A stretch of DNA of 64,000 bases, taken from Planomicrobium sp. Y74 (GTDB lineage: Bacteria; Bacillota; Bacilli; Bacillales_A; Planococcaceae). Each line of letters begins with the position of its first letter. Within the stretch, counting starts at the first letter, position 1. Of this stretch, positions 35,843 to 44,673 are shown one piece after another. The notes beneath the pieces were generated by a model. The model saw only the letters and a program-made list of their open reading frames with translations. It made no database searches and had not been told where the DNA came from. The stretch is from NCBI RefSeq assembly GCF_003668635.1, contig NZ_RCWH01000001.1, positions 496,001 to 560,000 on the forward strand, in the 5' to 3' direction. The position numbers and the translations under genes are program-made.

Positions 35843-37414
35843 ATGAAACAATTAAACGCAAGCCGCCAGAAAAACTTATTATTCCTTCATATTTATGGCT
35901 TTGCCGGTATTTTGCATATTCTATTGAATATCCTTTTCAGTTTCAATGCTGCCGTTTATGCACCCTTAACCGGCCTGCTAATCTATTCTACTCTTTTTCT
36001 TGCCAGAGCGCGCTTGTCGGAAAATACACTCCGATCGCTGCTGCTGTACGCAATGAATTTATATCTCTTCATTTTGAATATAGAATCCTTGTCAGCTGTG
36101 ACACTCGTTTACTTTGCTATTCCCTTGATGGCTGCCGCATTATCAAATGAGCTTAAGTCAATGTCGGTTCTCACAGTAGCTACAATTCTTGAAGTGCTGG
36201 TATTGATATTATTTTTCGGACTGTTGGAAAGAACACCGAGCTACCAATACAATCATCTTTCCATACTTACTTTTTTAACCATTGTCATGCTGCTGACTTT
36301 CTTCCATACCTTCTATTTTAGCCGTGTATGGCAGCAAATGCAGGATCGAAACAAGTCTATGGAGGAAGCGCTCATTTCCCGCGAAGGCTATCTGCAATTA
36401 TTTTTCGAAACAGCCAAAGATGCTATGGCCGTATTTGATACCGACAACCGCGTGATTGCCATCAACCCTGCATTCGAAGAATTATACGGCTGGTCAGCTG
36501 AAGATTCCTACGGCAAAAAAATTAATCCCTACCCGGAAGAAAAAGAGGAAATTGCAGATCTCCAGGCACTTGAATTGCTGAAAGGCAAAAGTTTCACTTT
36601 GCTCGATACCGTCGATATGAAAAAAGACGGCACAAAATTCCATGCTCAAATCACTTTGTCGCCTATCTTTGACAAGCAAGGAAAAGTGATAGCGACCTCC
36701 GTAATCTCACGGGATATCACCTATCAGAAAGAATCCGAGCAACTGATATTACAGAGTGAAAAGTTGAAGCTTGCAGGTGAAATTGCCGCGGGCGTTGCGC
36801 ATGAAATAAGAAACCCCATGACTGTCATTTCCGGTTTTATCCAGCTGATTCAGCAGGATCCCAAGCACCCTTATCCGCAATATACCGAGCTAATACACTC
36901 AGAATTGGAAAGGATCAATTTAATCATCAGTGAATTCCTGGTGCTGGCGAAACCACAAGCCCCGTCCGTAAAAGAATTCAGATTACGCAGACTGATTGAC
37001 AATGTCACATTGTTATTCAGCTCTGAATTCAATTTGAAAGGCATAATCTATAAAGAAAAATGGAATGACGATCAGGATTATATTCTTAGCGGTGAAGAGC
37101 ACTCGTTGAAGCAGGTGTTCATCAATCTTTTCAAAAATGCTGCAGAAGCCATAGAACCCGGTGGATCCATTAAACTTTCTGTAGCTCTTTCTTCTGATAA
37201 AATGATATCCATTAAGATTGCTGACAGCGGCTACGGAATTTCAGCAGAAAGCTTGAATAGAATTTTCGAACCGTTTTACACCACCAAAGAAAACGGTACA
37301 GGGCTAGGTCTCCTCATTTCACAGAAAATCGTTCAGGAACATGGAGGGGCTTTAAATATATCAAGCGAAGCTGGAACAGGCACGACCGCCGAAGTAATAT
37401 TGCAAATAAAATAA
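35843..37414 (+). CDS. PAS-domain sensor histidine kinase
   Basis: A 523-aa membrane kinase. About six helices span residues 12-170. A PAS domain follows at about 185-300 (FETAKDAMAVFDTDNRVIAINPAFEELYGWS), then the HisKA box GVAHEIRNPMT with the phospho-acceptor at H320, and an ATPase domain with NLFKNAAEA (N box), DSGYGIS (G1) and GTGLGL (G2). The architecture resembles the orphan sporulation/KinB-type kinases, with no response regulator beside it. AGGTGTAAG precedes the ATG. Divergent from the M42 gene. It is unrelated to the broken regulator downstream, which lies on the other strand. Confidence 0.9.
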   Translation: MKQLNASRQKNLLFLHIYGFAGILHILLNILFSFNAAVYAPLTGLLIYSTLFLARARLSENTLRSLLLYAMNLYLFILNIESLSAVTLVYFAIPLMAAALSNELKSMSVLTVATILEVLVLILFFGLLERTPSYQYNHLSILTFLTIVMLLTFFHTFYFSRVWQQMQDRNKSMEEALISREGYLQLFFETAKDAMAVFDTDNRVIAINPAFEELYGWSAEDSYGKKINPYPEEKEEIADLQALELLKGKSFTLLDTVDMKKDGTKFHAQITLSPIFDKQGKVIATSVISRDITYQKESEQLILQSEKLKLAGEIAAGVAHEIRNPMTVISGFIQLIQQDPKHPYPQYTELIHSELERINLIISEFLVLAKPQAPSVKEFRLRRLIDNVTLLFSSEFNLKGIIYKEKWNDDQDYILSGEEHSLKQVFINLFKNAAEAIEPGGSIKLSVALSSDKMISIKIADSGYGISAESLNRIFEPFYTTKENGTGLGLLISQKIVQEHGGALNISSEAGTGTTAEVILQIK

Positions 37415-37440
37415 AACGGAGCCAGCAGGCTCCGTTTTAT
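37411..37440. terminator. Strong terminator after the histidine kinase
   Basis: A 13-bp perfect stem ATAAAACGGAGCC/GGCTCCGTTTTAT with an AGCA loop, starting at the stop codon; T-tract usable in both directions. Confidence 0.93.
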
Positions 37441-37456
37441 TATTGCACTGGTTTGA

Positions 37457-37995
37457 TCAATCATCATCCCGGTCATCGTCTTTCCCCTTCTCATCCTGCT
37501 CGAATTTGAGGACTTGCCCATCTGCTGCGTTAATTTCAACTTCGAATTCCTTATCGCCGTTTACAACTTCCACATCATTACATTTTACCCGTCATCATCA
37601 TCCAGATCAAGTTCTACAATTGTACCGCCGTTCGATTGTTGCAAGGCGATTTCAGGTGCCTCCTCAGCGGCAATCAAATCTTCTGGCACAGCTTGAGTTC
37701 CATCAACGCCGCCCTGGTTCATTTCCCGGTCGTCATCACCGAGACGGTCACGGTCCTGCTCAAGTACATCACCTGTGAATGCATCAATTTCATAATCATA
37801 TTCATATTCCTTTTCCCGAATATCCACTTCATATTGCTGTCTGCCATCGTCATTGCTCAATTCAATATCTGTTACTTGCCCCACGGAAATGGCAAGCGCA
37901 ACTGATGAAGCTTTCTCAAATCCGATCATCTCTCCTGTTGAAGTGTTGTTTGTGTCCTCTGAATTGTTATTTGCTGTGTTCGGCCCGGCAGCTTC
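37457..37995 (-). pseudogene. PepSY-domain protein remnant (YkoI-like), 5'-deleted and frameshifted
   Basis: Reading the minus strand, one frame from about 37995 encodes an Asn/Thr/Ser linker (AGPNTANNNSED, TNNTSTGE), then MIGFEKASSVALAI and a first PepSY repeat (YDYEIDAFTGDVLEQDRD) and part of a second (IALQQSNGGTIVELDLDDDDG). It stops at TAA 37585-37587. One base is missing near GGGTAAAATG (37581-37590): in the shifted frame the protein continues NDVEVVNGDKEFEVEINA, ADGQVLKFEQDEKGK to a stop at 37457. The signal peptide is absent; the linker fuses to the regulator fragment upstream. Intact relatives sit beside RR/HK pairs (ykoGHI). Confidence 0.8.
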
Positions 37996-38213
37996 TCATC
38001 CGATGATCTTATTCTCTTCAATACATCCAATCCGTGAATTTCGGGCAGCGTCAAATCCAGCAGCACAAGATCCCTTTCCTGCTCCCTGAATTGGATCAGC
38101 CCTTCCGATCCTGAATGTGCCACTCCGGTTTCATAACCTTCGTACTTCAGTTCCAGTTCCAGAACCCGGGCAATATTTTTCTCGTCTTCAACTATTAAAA
38201 TCCGATTGGCCAT
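37926..38213 (-). pseudogene. Response regulator remnant, receiver domain cut after about 76 residues
   Basis: From ATG 38213 (site AGAGGTGG) the protein opens as an OmpR-type receiver: ILIVEDEKN acidic pocket, phospho-Asp in LVLLDLTLPEIHG (D53) and LKRIRSSDEKLP. Just where the beta4 strand and Thr/Lys switch residues should follow, the sequence changes to GRTQQITIQRTQ and stops at 37926. The remaining receiver and the entire DNA-binding domain are gone. The tail is the PepSY linker read in a wrong frame, so a deletion fused the two genes and removed any kinase gene between them. Confidence 0.82.
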
Positions 38214-38257
38214 TCCAACCACCTCTTGAATTTATATTAGCAGTAATAAAAAGAAAA

Positions 38258-38277
38258 AAGCGACCCGCAGGCCGCTT
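38258..38277 (-). terminator. Terminator after aldehyde dehydrogenase
   Basis: AAGCG-A-CC with GG-C-CGCTT around a CGCA loop, overlapping the stop codon, followed by TTTTTTCTTTTT on the minus strand. Confidence 0.78.
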
Positions 38278-39664
38278 ATTTCAATACTCCTCTGATATAC
38301 TTCGCTTTATTCTTATAAGGCGGGAATAGGACATTGGTAGAAATTTTTGTTGACTTTTTCAAAATCGATTTTGCATGGGTAAAGTTTTCGAAACTCGTTT
38401 TTCCGTGGTAAGAGTTCATCCCTGAAGGGCCAACTCCGCCAAACGGCAAGTATGGGCTTCCCACGTGAGACACGGTGTCATTAATGCAGCCACCGCCGAA
38501 TGGCAATTCTTCAAGGAAGAAATTGATGGCGCGTTCATTTTCCGAGAACATATACGCCGACAGCGGCTTCGGCAGCTGGCGGATTTGTCTTAGCAGCAGC
38601 GGCAGGTCCTGATAAGTGATGATTGGCAGAATCGGCCCGAAAATTTCATCTTCCATGGATGGGCTGTCCCAGCTGATATTATCAAGCACCGTCGGCTCGA
38701 TATAGCGGTTGGAACGGTCTGTTTTGCCGCCGTATAAGATATTTCCGGATTCCGCTTCGATCAGCTCAGCAAGTCTGTCAAAGTGTGAAGTTGAAACGAT
38801 TCGGCCGTAATCCGGGCTTGACTGAGCATTTTTTCCGTAAAAACCGCTGATGGCTTTAGTCAGTTTCTTCACGAATTCATCTTTCACGGATTCATGGACG
38901 CAGACATAATCCGGTGCAACACAGGTTTGGCCCGTATTCATCAATTTGCCCCATGCAATCCGCTTGGCCGCCAAATCGATATCCGCAGTCTGGTCAACTA
39001 TTGCCGGGCTTTTGCCTCCAAGCTCCAAAGTAATCGGAGTCAATCTTTCCGAAGCTGCTTTCATGACAACTTTTCCGACTTTGACACTGCCGGTGAAGAA
39101 AATATAATCGAATGAAGCATGGATCAAAGCAGTCACTTCTTCGCGTTCCCCTTCCACAACACGCACATAATAAGATGGGAATGCTTCTTCGAGCACATTG
39201 CGGATCGCGCGTGCTACGTGAGGCGTTGTTTCTGAAGGTTTAACGATTGAACAGTTGCCTCCGATAATTGAACCGATCAATGGTTCCATCACCAATTGGA
39301 ACGGATAATTGAACGGTCCAATAATCAGAACGGAACCGTAAGGCTCGCGGATGACAAAGCTCTTCGACGGCTGAAGATGAAGAGGCGTTTTCACTTTTTC
39401 AGGTTCCATCCATTCGTCGAGGTTCTTCTGCATATTACCGATGCTGTCGAGTACAAACCCGATTTCCGTGGCATAAGCTTCGAATTCACCTTTTCCTAAA
39501 TCATGCTCTAATGCCTGTGTAATAATTTCTTCATTTGCCAGAATGGCCTGTTTTAAATTCTCCAATTGCGCTTTCCGGAAATCCGCGGAGCGGGTCGCTC
39601 CTGTATAATAAAAATTGCGTTGCTCCTGTATCATGCGTTCTACATCATTAGCAGTAAAGTTCAT
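38276..39664 (-). CDS. Aldehyde dehydrogenase, class 3 type
   Basis: A 462-aa NAD(P)-dependent aldehyde dehydrogenase. Catalytic Glu in ELGGKSP near 212, catalytic Cys in NTGQTCVAPDY near 246, GSVKVGK cofactor region near 189 and the FGGVGPSGMNSYHG C-terminal motif. The short length and C-terminal hydrophobic/basic tail (STNVLFPPYKNKAKYIRGVLK end region) fit the class 3 group (YwdH/AldX-like), which acts on medium- and long-chain or aromatic aldehydes. Start is ATG 39664 with GAGGAGGAAA; the longer frame to 39685 overlaps the neighbour. It follows the MocA gene by 17 bases. Confidence 0.9.
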   Translation of the reverse strand: MNFTANDVERMIQEQRNFYYTGATRSADFRKAQLENLKQAILANEEIITQALEHDLGKGEFEAYATEIGFVLDSIGNMQKNLDEWMEPEKVKTPLHLQPSKSFVIREPYGSVLIIGPFNYPFQLVMEPLIGSIIGGNCSIVKPSETTPHVARAIRNVLEEAFPSYYVRVVEGEREEVTALIHASFDYIFFTGSVKVGKVVMKAASERLTPITLELGGKSPAIVDQTADIDLAAKRIAWGKLMNTGQTCVAPDYVCVHESVKDEFVKKLTKAISGFYGKNAQSSPDYGRIVSTSHFDRLAELIEAESGNILYGGKTDRSNRYIEPTVLDNISWDSPSMEDEIFGPILPIITYQDLPLLLRQIRQLPKPLSAYMFSENERAINFFLEELPFGGGCINDTVSHVGSPYLPFGGVGPSGMNSYHGKTSFENFTHAKSILKKSTKISTNVLFPPYKNKAKYIRGVLK

Positions 39665-39681
39665 CCAATTTCCTCCTCGTA

Positions 39682-40605
39682 TCAATTCTTCACAAGCTGA
39701 TCAATATAACGCTGGATGGCCAAGCCTTCCTCAAAAGGAACAAGGGCTGTAGACATCGCTTTCATTTCTTCAAATAATCCTGGCACTTTTTCAAAATCTG
39801 TCAATTGAATACGTTCCTGCTGTTTTTCGGCCACATAAAGCTGAGACCAATTTTCCAGCGTCAGAACGCCTTTCGTGCCATAGACTTTAAATTGCAGTAA
39901 TTCCTGTTGGGCCACTCCGCTCAAGCCGGTTAATAATAACGGTGTTTTGCCGTTCACCAGACCGTGGGCAAGGAGGCCGGTTTCACAAAGTTCCGGTTGT
40001 TCCGGGTAGCTGATTTGATGATCCTTCAATGAAATATCACCGAAAATCCGTTGGATCAATTGCAAATAATGCGGGAAAACTTCCCTGATAAAGCCTCCTT
40101 CTAGCCTCGAACCAATCCAGGGCGTCTGTTGCCACGCCCTCGGCCATTCAGGAAAGAAGGTCTGCAATTCAATTCGGACAACATCACCGATACTGCCATT
40201 CTTCGCTCGCTTGGCCATCTCATGCACAACCGGGCTGTACATCAACGGAAAATGCATGGCAGAGCTAACACGATTTTCAGTCACTGCCTCTACCATCTGT
40301 TCACCTGCTTGAGCATTGTGGGCCAACGGTTTTTCGCTTAAAACATTCAATCCCGCGTCGGCAGCTTTTTTTGCTATAGCCGCATGCGAAGCCGGCGGGG
40401 TTCCAATATAAACCCAGTCCGCTTTGGAGTAAAGAATTTCGTCGAGGCTGGAGGCCAATGGCACACCGTACGTTTGCTTCAATTTTTGCAGCCGCTCGGA
40501 ATTTTCATCGAAAACTGCTACGATTTCCACTCCATCTTCCTGCTGAATTTGCTTAATAATCCGCTCGCCTACTATTCCGGCGCCGATAATTCCAATCGAA
40601 ATCAT
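39682..40605 (-). CDS. Gfo/Idh/MocA-family oxidoreductase
   Basis: A 307-aa protein: Rossmann loop IGIIGAGIVGERI at the N-terminus, TPPASHAAIAKKAADAG and the catalytic-region EKPLA near 95, then the alpha/beta dimer domain (GGFIREVFPHYLQLIQ). These enzymes reduce or oxidise sugars and cyclitols with NAD(P). No substrate can be inferred; the operon partner is an aldehyde dehydrogenase. I start at ATG 40605 with GAGGG five bases upstream; 29 extra codons to 40692 have no ribosome site and begin in the divergent promoter region. Confidence 0.87.
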   Translation of the reverse strand: MISIGIIGAGIVGERIIKQIQQEDGVEIVAVFDENSERLQKLKQTYGVPLASSLDEILYSKADWVYIGTPPASHAAIAKKAADAGLNVLSEKPLAHNAQAGEQMVEAVTENRVSSAMHFPLMYSPVVHEMAKRAKNGSIGDVVRIELQTFFPEWPRAWQQTPWIGSRLEGGFIREVFPHYLQLIQRIFGDISLKDHQISYPEQPELCETGLLAHGLVNGKTPLLLTGLSGVAQQELLQFKVYGTKGVLTLENWSQLYVAEKQQERIQLTDFEKVPGLFEEMKAMSTALVPFEEGLAIQRYIDQLVKN

Positions 40606-40649
40606 GAAATCCCTCTCTCTAAGGCCAAAAGGCTTATTTTCAGTCTCCC

Positions 40650-40676
40650 TGTTTATTAGTGTACCCTTTAAGGGTA
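40650..40676 (+). promoter_or_regulatory. Possible sigma-B-type promoter of the 47-codon gene
   Basis: GTTTAT and GGGTAT 15 bases apart (SigB consensus GTTTAA, GGGTAT), about 50 bases before the small gene. The -10 lies in a CCCTTTAAGGG palindrome. Confidence 0.4.
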
Positions 40677-40726
40677 TGGAATAGTCAAACAATTAAACCA
40701 GCTATTATTAAAGGAGGAAGTTAATT

Positions 40727-40870
40727 ATGAAAGAAAATACTAATTGGTGGGAACCTGTATTCAGCGGAGAATTGGAAATCGGATTGAATAAGGAAAAACT
40801 GGAAGACTTTGAGGAAGAATCATTTCTTTATTATGCACAGCCAAACCAGGAAATGGAGTCCCAGCTGTAA
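40727..40870 (+). CDS. Small acidic hypothetical protein, 47 aa
   Basis: ATG 40727 follows AAAGGAGGAAG at ideal spacing and the frame runs 47 codons to TAA 40870. The product is acidic (NTNWWEPVFSGELEIG, KLEDFEEESFLYY), with no signal peptide. It is bracketed by a SigB-like site upstream and a strong terminator downstream, which makes an independent small gene likely. I do not recognise the family; a stress-induced small protein is a guess from the promoter. Confidence 0.7.
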   Translation: MKENTNWWEPVFSGELEIGLNKEKLEDFEEESFLYYAQPNQEMESQL

Positions 40871-40908
40871 GTGAATGGACCGTTCGTATCCCGTCGGAAG
40901 CCTACATA

Positions 40909-40948
40909 AAAACGCCTTTTTCAATGATTTTATTGAGAAAGGCGTTTT
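40909..40948 (+). terminator. Terminator after the 47-codon gene
   Basis: A 17-bp nearly perfect stem (AAAACGCCTTTTTCAAT/ATTGAGAAAGGCGTTTT) with a GATTTT loop; T-rich 3' arm on the plus strand. Confidence 0.88.
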
Positions 40949-41073
40949 GCTGTTTACCGCTGTTCTGTACTTCACCGTCGATACCGATATAAAATGGATA
41001 GGGACAATCAAATCTTATTGCAAGCCTCACTTTCCCAAAATACTATGAGTTAACGAAAGAGGCGATATCCAAA

Positions 41074-41790
41074 ATGAAAAAAATAACCGCTTTACTGTTT
41101 ATCCTCTTTTTAGCAGGATGTGGCTTGTCCGATTCCATTGATACCGGCGGAAGCACCAGCCAAATACCGGTGGAAGTCCTTTCTGTCATAGATGGCGACA
41201 CCATACGTATACTTTACGAGGGCAAAGAGACGACTGTCAGGTATTTGCTGGTAGATACACCTGAAACCAATCATCCCCGACTCGGTGAACAGCCCCTTGG
41301 AAAAGAAGCGACAGCAAAAAATCGACACTTGATTGAGTCTGGTGATGTTACAATCGAATTCGATGTTGGTGATCGATTGGATGATTACGGACGGCTTTTG
41401 GCCTATATTTATGTTGATGGTGAAAACGTGCAGCAGCAACTCCTGGAATCAGGATATGCCCGTGTAGCCTATATTTCCCCGCCGAACACGCGTTATCTCG
41501 AGGATTTTGAAGAAGCTGAACAATCGGCCCAAGAGCAGGAACGCGGGATATGGAAATATGAAAACTATGCCACAGCACGAGGCTTTGACAGCAAGGCAGT
41601 CTCAGAAAATGAAAAAACAGATCCTGATATCTCTACAGATGAATGCAACATCAAAGGAAACATCAACAGGAAAGTCGATAAAATCTATCACATGCCTGGC
41701 AGTTCTTCCTATGAACACACAAATCCTGAAGAATGGTTCTGTTCAGAACAAGAAGCGCGGGACAATGGATTTCGAAGCGCTGGCCAGTAG
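41074..41790 (+). CDS. Thermonuclease-family lipoprotein
   Basis: A 238-aa secreted protein. Lipobox L-A-G-C anchors Cys16. Residues 33-165 are a staphylococcal-nuclease fold: VIDGDTIRI with the Ca2+-site Asp, VRYLLVDTPE (Arg and Asp), KEATAKNRHLIE, DDYGRLLAYIY. Catalytic Asp/Arg/Glu positions appear kept. The last 45 residues (CNIKGNIN, KIYHMPGSSSYEHT, WFCSEQEARDNGFR) form the Cys-paired domain often following SNase in Gram-positives. It likely degrades extracellular nucleic acid at the membrane. AGAGGCGAT precedes the ATG; 15 bases separate it from the next gene. Confidence 0.9.
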   Translation: MKKITALLFILFLAGCGLSDSIDTGGSTSQIPVEVLSVIDGDTIRILYEGKETTVRYLLVDTPETNHPRLGEQPLGKEATAKNRHLIESGDVTIEFDVGDRLDDYGRLLAYIYVDGENVQQQLLESGYARVAYISPPNTRYLEDFEEAEQSAQEQERGIWKYENYATARGFDSKAVSENEKTDPDISTDECNIKGNINRKVDKIYHMPGSSSYEHTNPEEWFCSEQEARDNGFRSAGQ

Positions 41791-41805
41791 AAAAGGAGAA
41801 TAACC

Positions 41806-42324
41806 ATGCAGACAATCGTTCTTCGCTTTGATTACCAATCTTCTGCAAAAATTGAAGAGTTGCAGAAACAGATTAATGCAGGCAGCTTAAAAAAGGTTAC
41901 ATCGCTGCCCCCTCACCTTACTTTGCAATCCTTTACACAGACCAATCCGGCCGATTTGAAGAAGGTCATCCAGCCATGTGCAAAGAAAACTAACCAGCTG
42001 ATGATCAATTTTTCTTCAATAGGTTTTTTTAAACAAAAAGGAACTTTTTTTCTTGCACCGACCCAAACAGAAACTTTAACCAATCTCCATCAGTCCATCC
42101 GGCTGGCAACCCGTGAATTTAGCGGCTCAGGCGCTTTATACGAACCGGATCAATGGGTTCCCCACACCACTGTCGCAAATAGTACAGCTGCTCAGTTCTG
42201 GGGTCCACTTTTTTCCCGCCTTTCAATGGAATTTCAGCCTTTCACTGCCACAGTGACCGCGATTGAGTGCTGGAGCGTTATTAATGAAAAAACTGAAAAT
42301 GACTGGAGCATCTTCCTCGATTAA
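41806..42324 (+). CDS. 2'-5' RNA ligase / 2H phosphoesterase family protein
   Basis: A 172-aa protein with the two histidine motifs of 2H phosphoesterases: HLT near residue 45 (LPPHLTLQSF) and HTT near 125 (WVPHTTVANS). The family includes bacterial 2'-5' RNA ligases and cyclic phosphodiesterases; the physiological substrate is not known. AAAAGGAGAA precedes the ATG, and it lies 15 bases after the nuclease lipoprotein gene. A second member, yjcG, is at 47876. Confidence 0.85.
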   Translation: MQTIVLRFDYQSSAKIEELQKQINAGSLKKVTSLPPHLTLQSFTQTNPADLKKVIQPCAKKTNQLMINFSSIGFFKQKGTFFLAPTQTETLTNLHQSIRLATREFSGSGALYEPDQWVPHTTVANSTAAQFWGPLFSRLSMEFQPFTATVTAIECWSVINEKTENDWSIFLD

Positions 42325-42424
42325 AACCAAAAGTACGAATCTATTATTTTAAAATATAATTTACTGCTGGGAGTATTGACTTTTTCCAAGGGCGCGCTAT
42401 AATTAGAAATGTCCTTGTAATTGC

Positions 42425-42497
42425 GATTCCTTAGCTCAGCTGGGAGAGCGCTACCTTGACAGGGTAGAGGTCGCTGGTTCGAGCCCAGTAGGAATCA
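42425..42497 (+). tRNA. tRNA-Val (GAC)
   Basis: A 73-base cloverleaf: acceptor GATTCCT/AGGAATC, D-stem GCTC/GAGC, anticodon stem CTACC/GGTAG with loop TTGACAG (anticodon GAC), T-stem GCTGG/CCAGT with TTCGAGC, discriminator A. CCA is not encoded. It stands alone, 100 bases after the 2H gene. No integrase or repeated 3' end was seen nearby. Confidence 0.95.
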
Positions 42498-42513
42498 TTG
42501 GGTGCCAAACCCG

Positions 42514-42576
42514 CAGCAGATTTTAGGAACAGAATCTGCTTGAAAAAAACCGTCACCTTCGGGTGCCGGTTTTTTT
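42514..42576 (+). terminator. Hairpin pair ending the tRNA transcript
   Basis: First a GCAGATT/AATCTGC hairpin (42515-42540), then AAAACCGTCACC-TTCG-GGTGCCGGTTTT with a T-run at 42571. The second is a classic terminator with a UUCG tetraloop. Confidence 0.85.
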
Positions 42577-42598
42577 ATTGCGTTTTTTTAAAAAAATA

Positions 42599-42635
42599 AC
42601 CCCCGGAAATCTCTCATAGAAAGATTCCCGGGGGT
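42599..42635 (-). terminator. Terminator of the TRAP operon
   Basis: ACCCCCGG/CCGGGGGT extended by AATCT/AGATT, with an A-rich stretch that reads TTATTTTTTT on the minus strand, 5 bases past the permease stop. Confidence 0.9.
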
Positions 42636-42639
42636 CGTT

Positions 42640-44673
42640 TTATGCTTCAGTTGTTTTTGGCGCTTTTTTATCGCGTGCCAACCATTGAATAGCGAACAAT
42701 ACGATAAAGAGTGCTGCGCCGATTGTATCGGATAAACCTTCCGGATAAATCAGTGCAAGACCTGTCGCGAATGTGATAATCCGTTCAAACCAGTACAGCT
42801 TGCGATACCAGTAACCGATTAAACCGGCACCGATTGCAATCATTCCGGAAATGGCGGTTATGAGCACCCATATCAGTTCAGGCCACGTCGTATCGATCAT
42901 CAGTAAGGATGGGGACAATACGAACATGTAAGGAATGATAAACGCGGCAATGGCCAGTTTGGCAGCATTGAAACCTGTTTTGATCGGTTCTCCGCCTGAT
43001 ATACCGGCGGCAGCAAAGGCGGCAAGGGCAACCGGCGGGGTTATATCGGCAATAATACCGAAATAGAACACGAACAAATGGGCGGATAAAGCTACAACTA
43101 ACGGTGTCGCTGCCCCTTCAGGATATTCAAGCATCAGCAATGTAATGATTGCCGGAGCTGCGATTGTAGATGTGATAACATAGTTTGCCGTAGTCGGCGA
43201 GCCCATCCCAAGAACAATGGCTGCAAGCATAGTAAAGAATAATGTCAGCAGGACGTTTCCGCCAGACGCAGATACCAGCCCGTTGGCAAGACTTAAGCCC
43301 AGGCCGGTCTTGACGACAACTCCGACGATTATCCCTGCAGCTGCCGTGGCAGCTGCAACAGCCAGCGCTGTCCGCGCACCATCAACCAGTGCATGGATCA
43401 TATCTTTAAAATTCAAACGTGTTTCTTTATCAAATGAACTAACAACAATTGTCAGAACAATACCCCATAATGCAGCCTGCATTGTCGGAATTCCGATCAA
43501 CAGGAAAATAATGATGGCAAAAATCGGTGTCAGCAAATAGATTTTCTTCAACACTTCTTTACGGTCCGGCATCTCTTCTTTCGATAAGCCTTTCAAGCCA
43601 ATCCGTTTCGCTTCAAAATGTGTCATGATCCAAACACCTGTGAAGTAGAGAAGCGCAGGAATCGCAGCCGCTTTGGCAATCTCCCAATAAGTGACGCCTC
43701 CGATGAATTCAACCATCAGGAAGGCTGCAGCACCCATGATCGGCGGCATCAATTGTCCGCCTGTCGAAGCTGCCGCTTCGACCCCGCCGGCAAATTCCTT
43801 TTTATACCCCAATTTTTTCATCATCGGAATCGTATAAGATCCGGAAGTTACAACGTTGGCTACCGAGCTTCCTGAAATCGTCCCCTGTAATGCACTGGAG
43901 AAGATGGCCACTTTCGCGGGTCCCCCTGTTAGATTACCGGCTAGAGATACAGCCAGGTCATTGAAGTATTGTCCTACTCCTGTTTTAACCAGGAAGGAGC
44001 CGAAGAGTAGGAACGTAAAGATGAATGTTGCCGAAACTCCGATTGGAGTTCCGAGAATCCCATCTGTTGTATAGAACATTAACTGGATCAGCGAATCTAG
44101 ATCCTGTCCTCTGTGCCGTAAGAATCCCGGAAAATATGGACCAAAAAATGCATATGTGAGGAATAATGCTGAAATGACCGTAATCGGCATACCAACAGCT
44201 CTTCGCGTGGCTTCAAGCACCAGCAGAACAGCGAGGACACCGACGATAAAGTCAAGTTCTGTAACCCGTCCGATACGGAAAACCAAGTCTTCATACATAA
44301 TCGGCCAATAAGCACCGACCCCTACAGACAATAACGCAAGGATGTAATCATACCAGGCAACCTTATGGCGAATCCCTTTACGTTTACGTGCAGGAAACAG
44401 GATAAAGATCAAGGAAAGTGCGAACCCTAAGTGAATGGAACGCTGAATATAAGCTGTATATTGACCGAAAATCGCTGTATATAATTGGAATAACGCAAAT
44501 GCCAGCAAGCCATAAAATACAACATGCTTCATTATACCGGACAAATCACGCGTGTTCGATTCAGGGTCATATTTCTGCAGTATTTCTTTCTGCTTTTCTG
44601 CTGAGATGTATGTATCATCTTCCGGAGGCAATTTCTTTTCTTCTCTTTCATCCGGCGGTAATTTATTGGTCAT
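42640..44673 (-). CDS. TRAP transporter fused permease (TAXI type)
   Basis: A 677-aa membrane protein fusing the small 4-helix and large 12-helix TRAP subunits. After a soluble acidic N-terminus of about 45 residues come about 16-18 helices. GTISGSSVANVVTSGSYTIPMMKKLGY and AAASTGGQLMPPIMGAAAF near 255-310 are DctM-type motifs. It would import a carboxylate with Na+ using the TAXI binding protein encoded upstream. AAAAGGAGTG precedes ATG 44673, which overlaps the end of the DUF1850 gene. The substrate may be glutamate or another dicarboxylate; not shown. Confidence 0.92.
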   Translation of the reverse strand: MTNKLPPDEREEKKLPPEDDTYISAEKQKEILQKYDPESNTRDLSGIMKHVVFYGLLAFALFQLYTAIFGQYTAYIQRSIHLGFALSLIFILFPARKRKGIRHKVAWYDYILALLSVGVGAYWPIMYEDLVFRIGRVTELDFIVGVLAVLLVLEATRRAVGMPITVISALFLTYAFFGPYFPGFLRHRGQDLDSLIQLMFYTTDGILGTPIGVSATFIFTFLLFGSFLVKTGVGQYFNDLAVSLAGNLTGGPAKVAIFSSALQGTISGSSVANVVTSGSYTIPMMKKLGYKKEFAGGVEAAASTGGQLMPPIMGAAAFLMVEFIGGVTYWEIAKAAAIPALLYFTGVWIMTHFEAKRIGLKGLSKEEMPDRKEVLKKIYLLTPIFAIIIFLLIGIPTMQAALWGIVLTIVVSSFDKETRLNFKDMIHALVDGARTALAVAAATAAAGIIVGVVVKTGLGLSLANGLVSASGGNVLLTLFFTMLAAIVLGMGSPTTANYVITSTIAAPAIITLLMLEYPEGAATPLVVALSAHLFVFYFGIIADITPPVALAAFAAAGISGGEPIKTGFNAAKLAIAAFIIPYMFVLSPSLLMIDTTWPELIWVLITAISGMIAIGAGLIGYWYRKLYWFERIITFATGLALIYPEGLSDTIGAALFIVLFAIQWLARDKKAPKTTEA

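Noticed and set aside
37333-37539. 68-aa minus-strand frame across the kinase 3' end
   Set aside because: It is the out-of-frame reading of the frameshifted PepSY tail and continues antisense to the histidine kinase.
42425-42497. tRNA-Val as an integration site
   Set aside because: No integrase, no repeat of the tRNA 3' end and ordinary genes on both sides.
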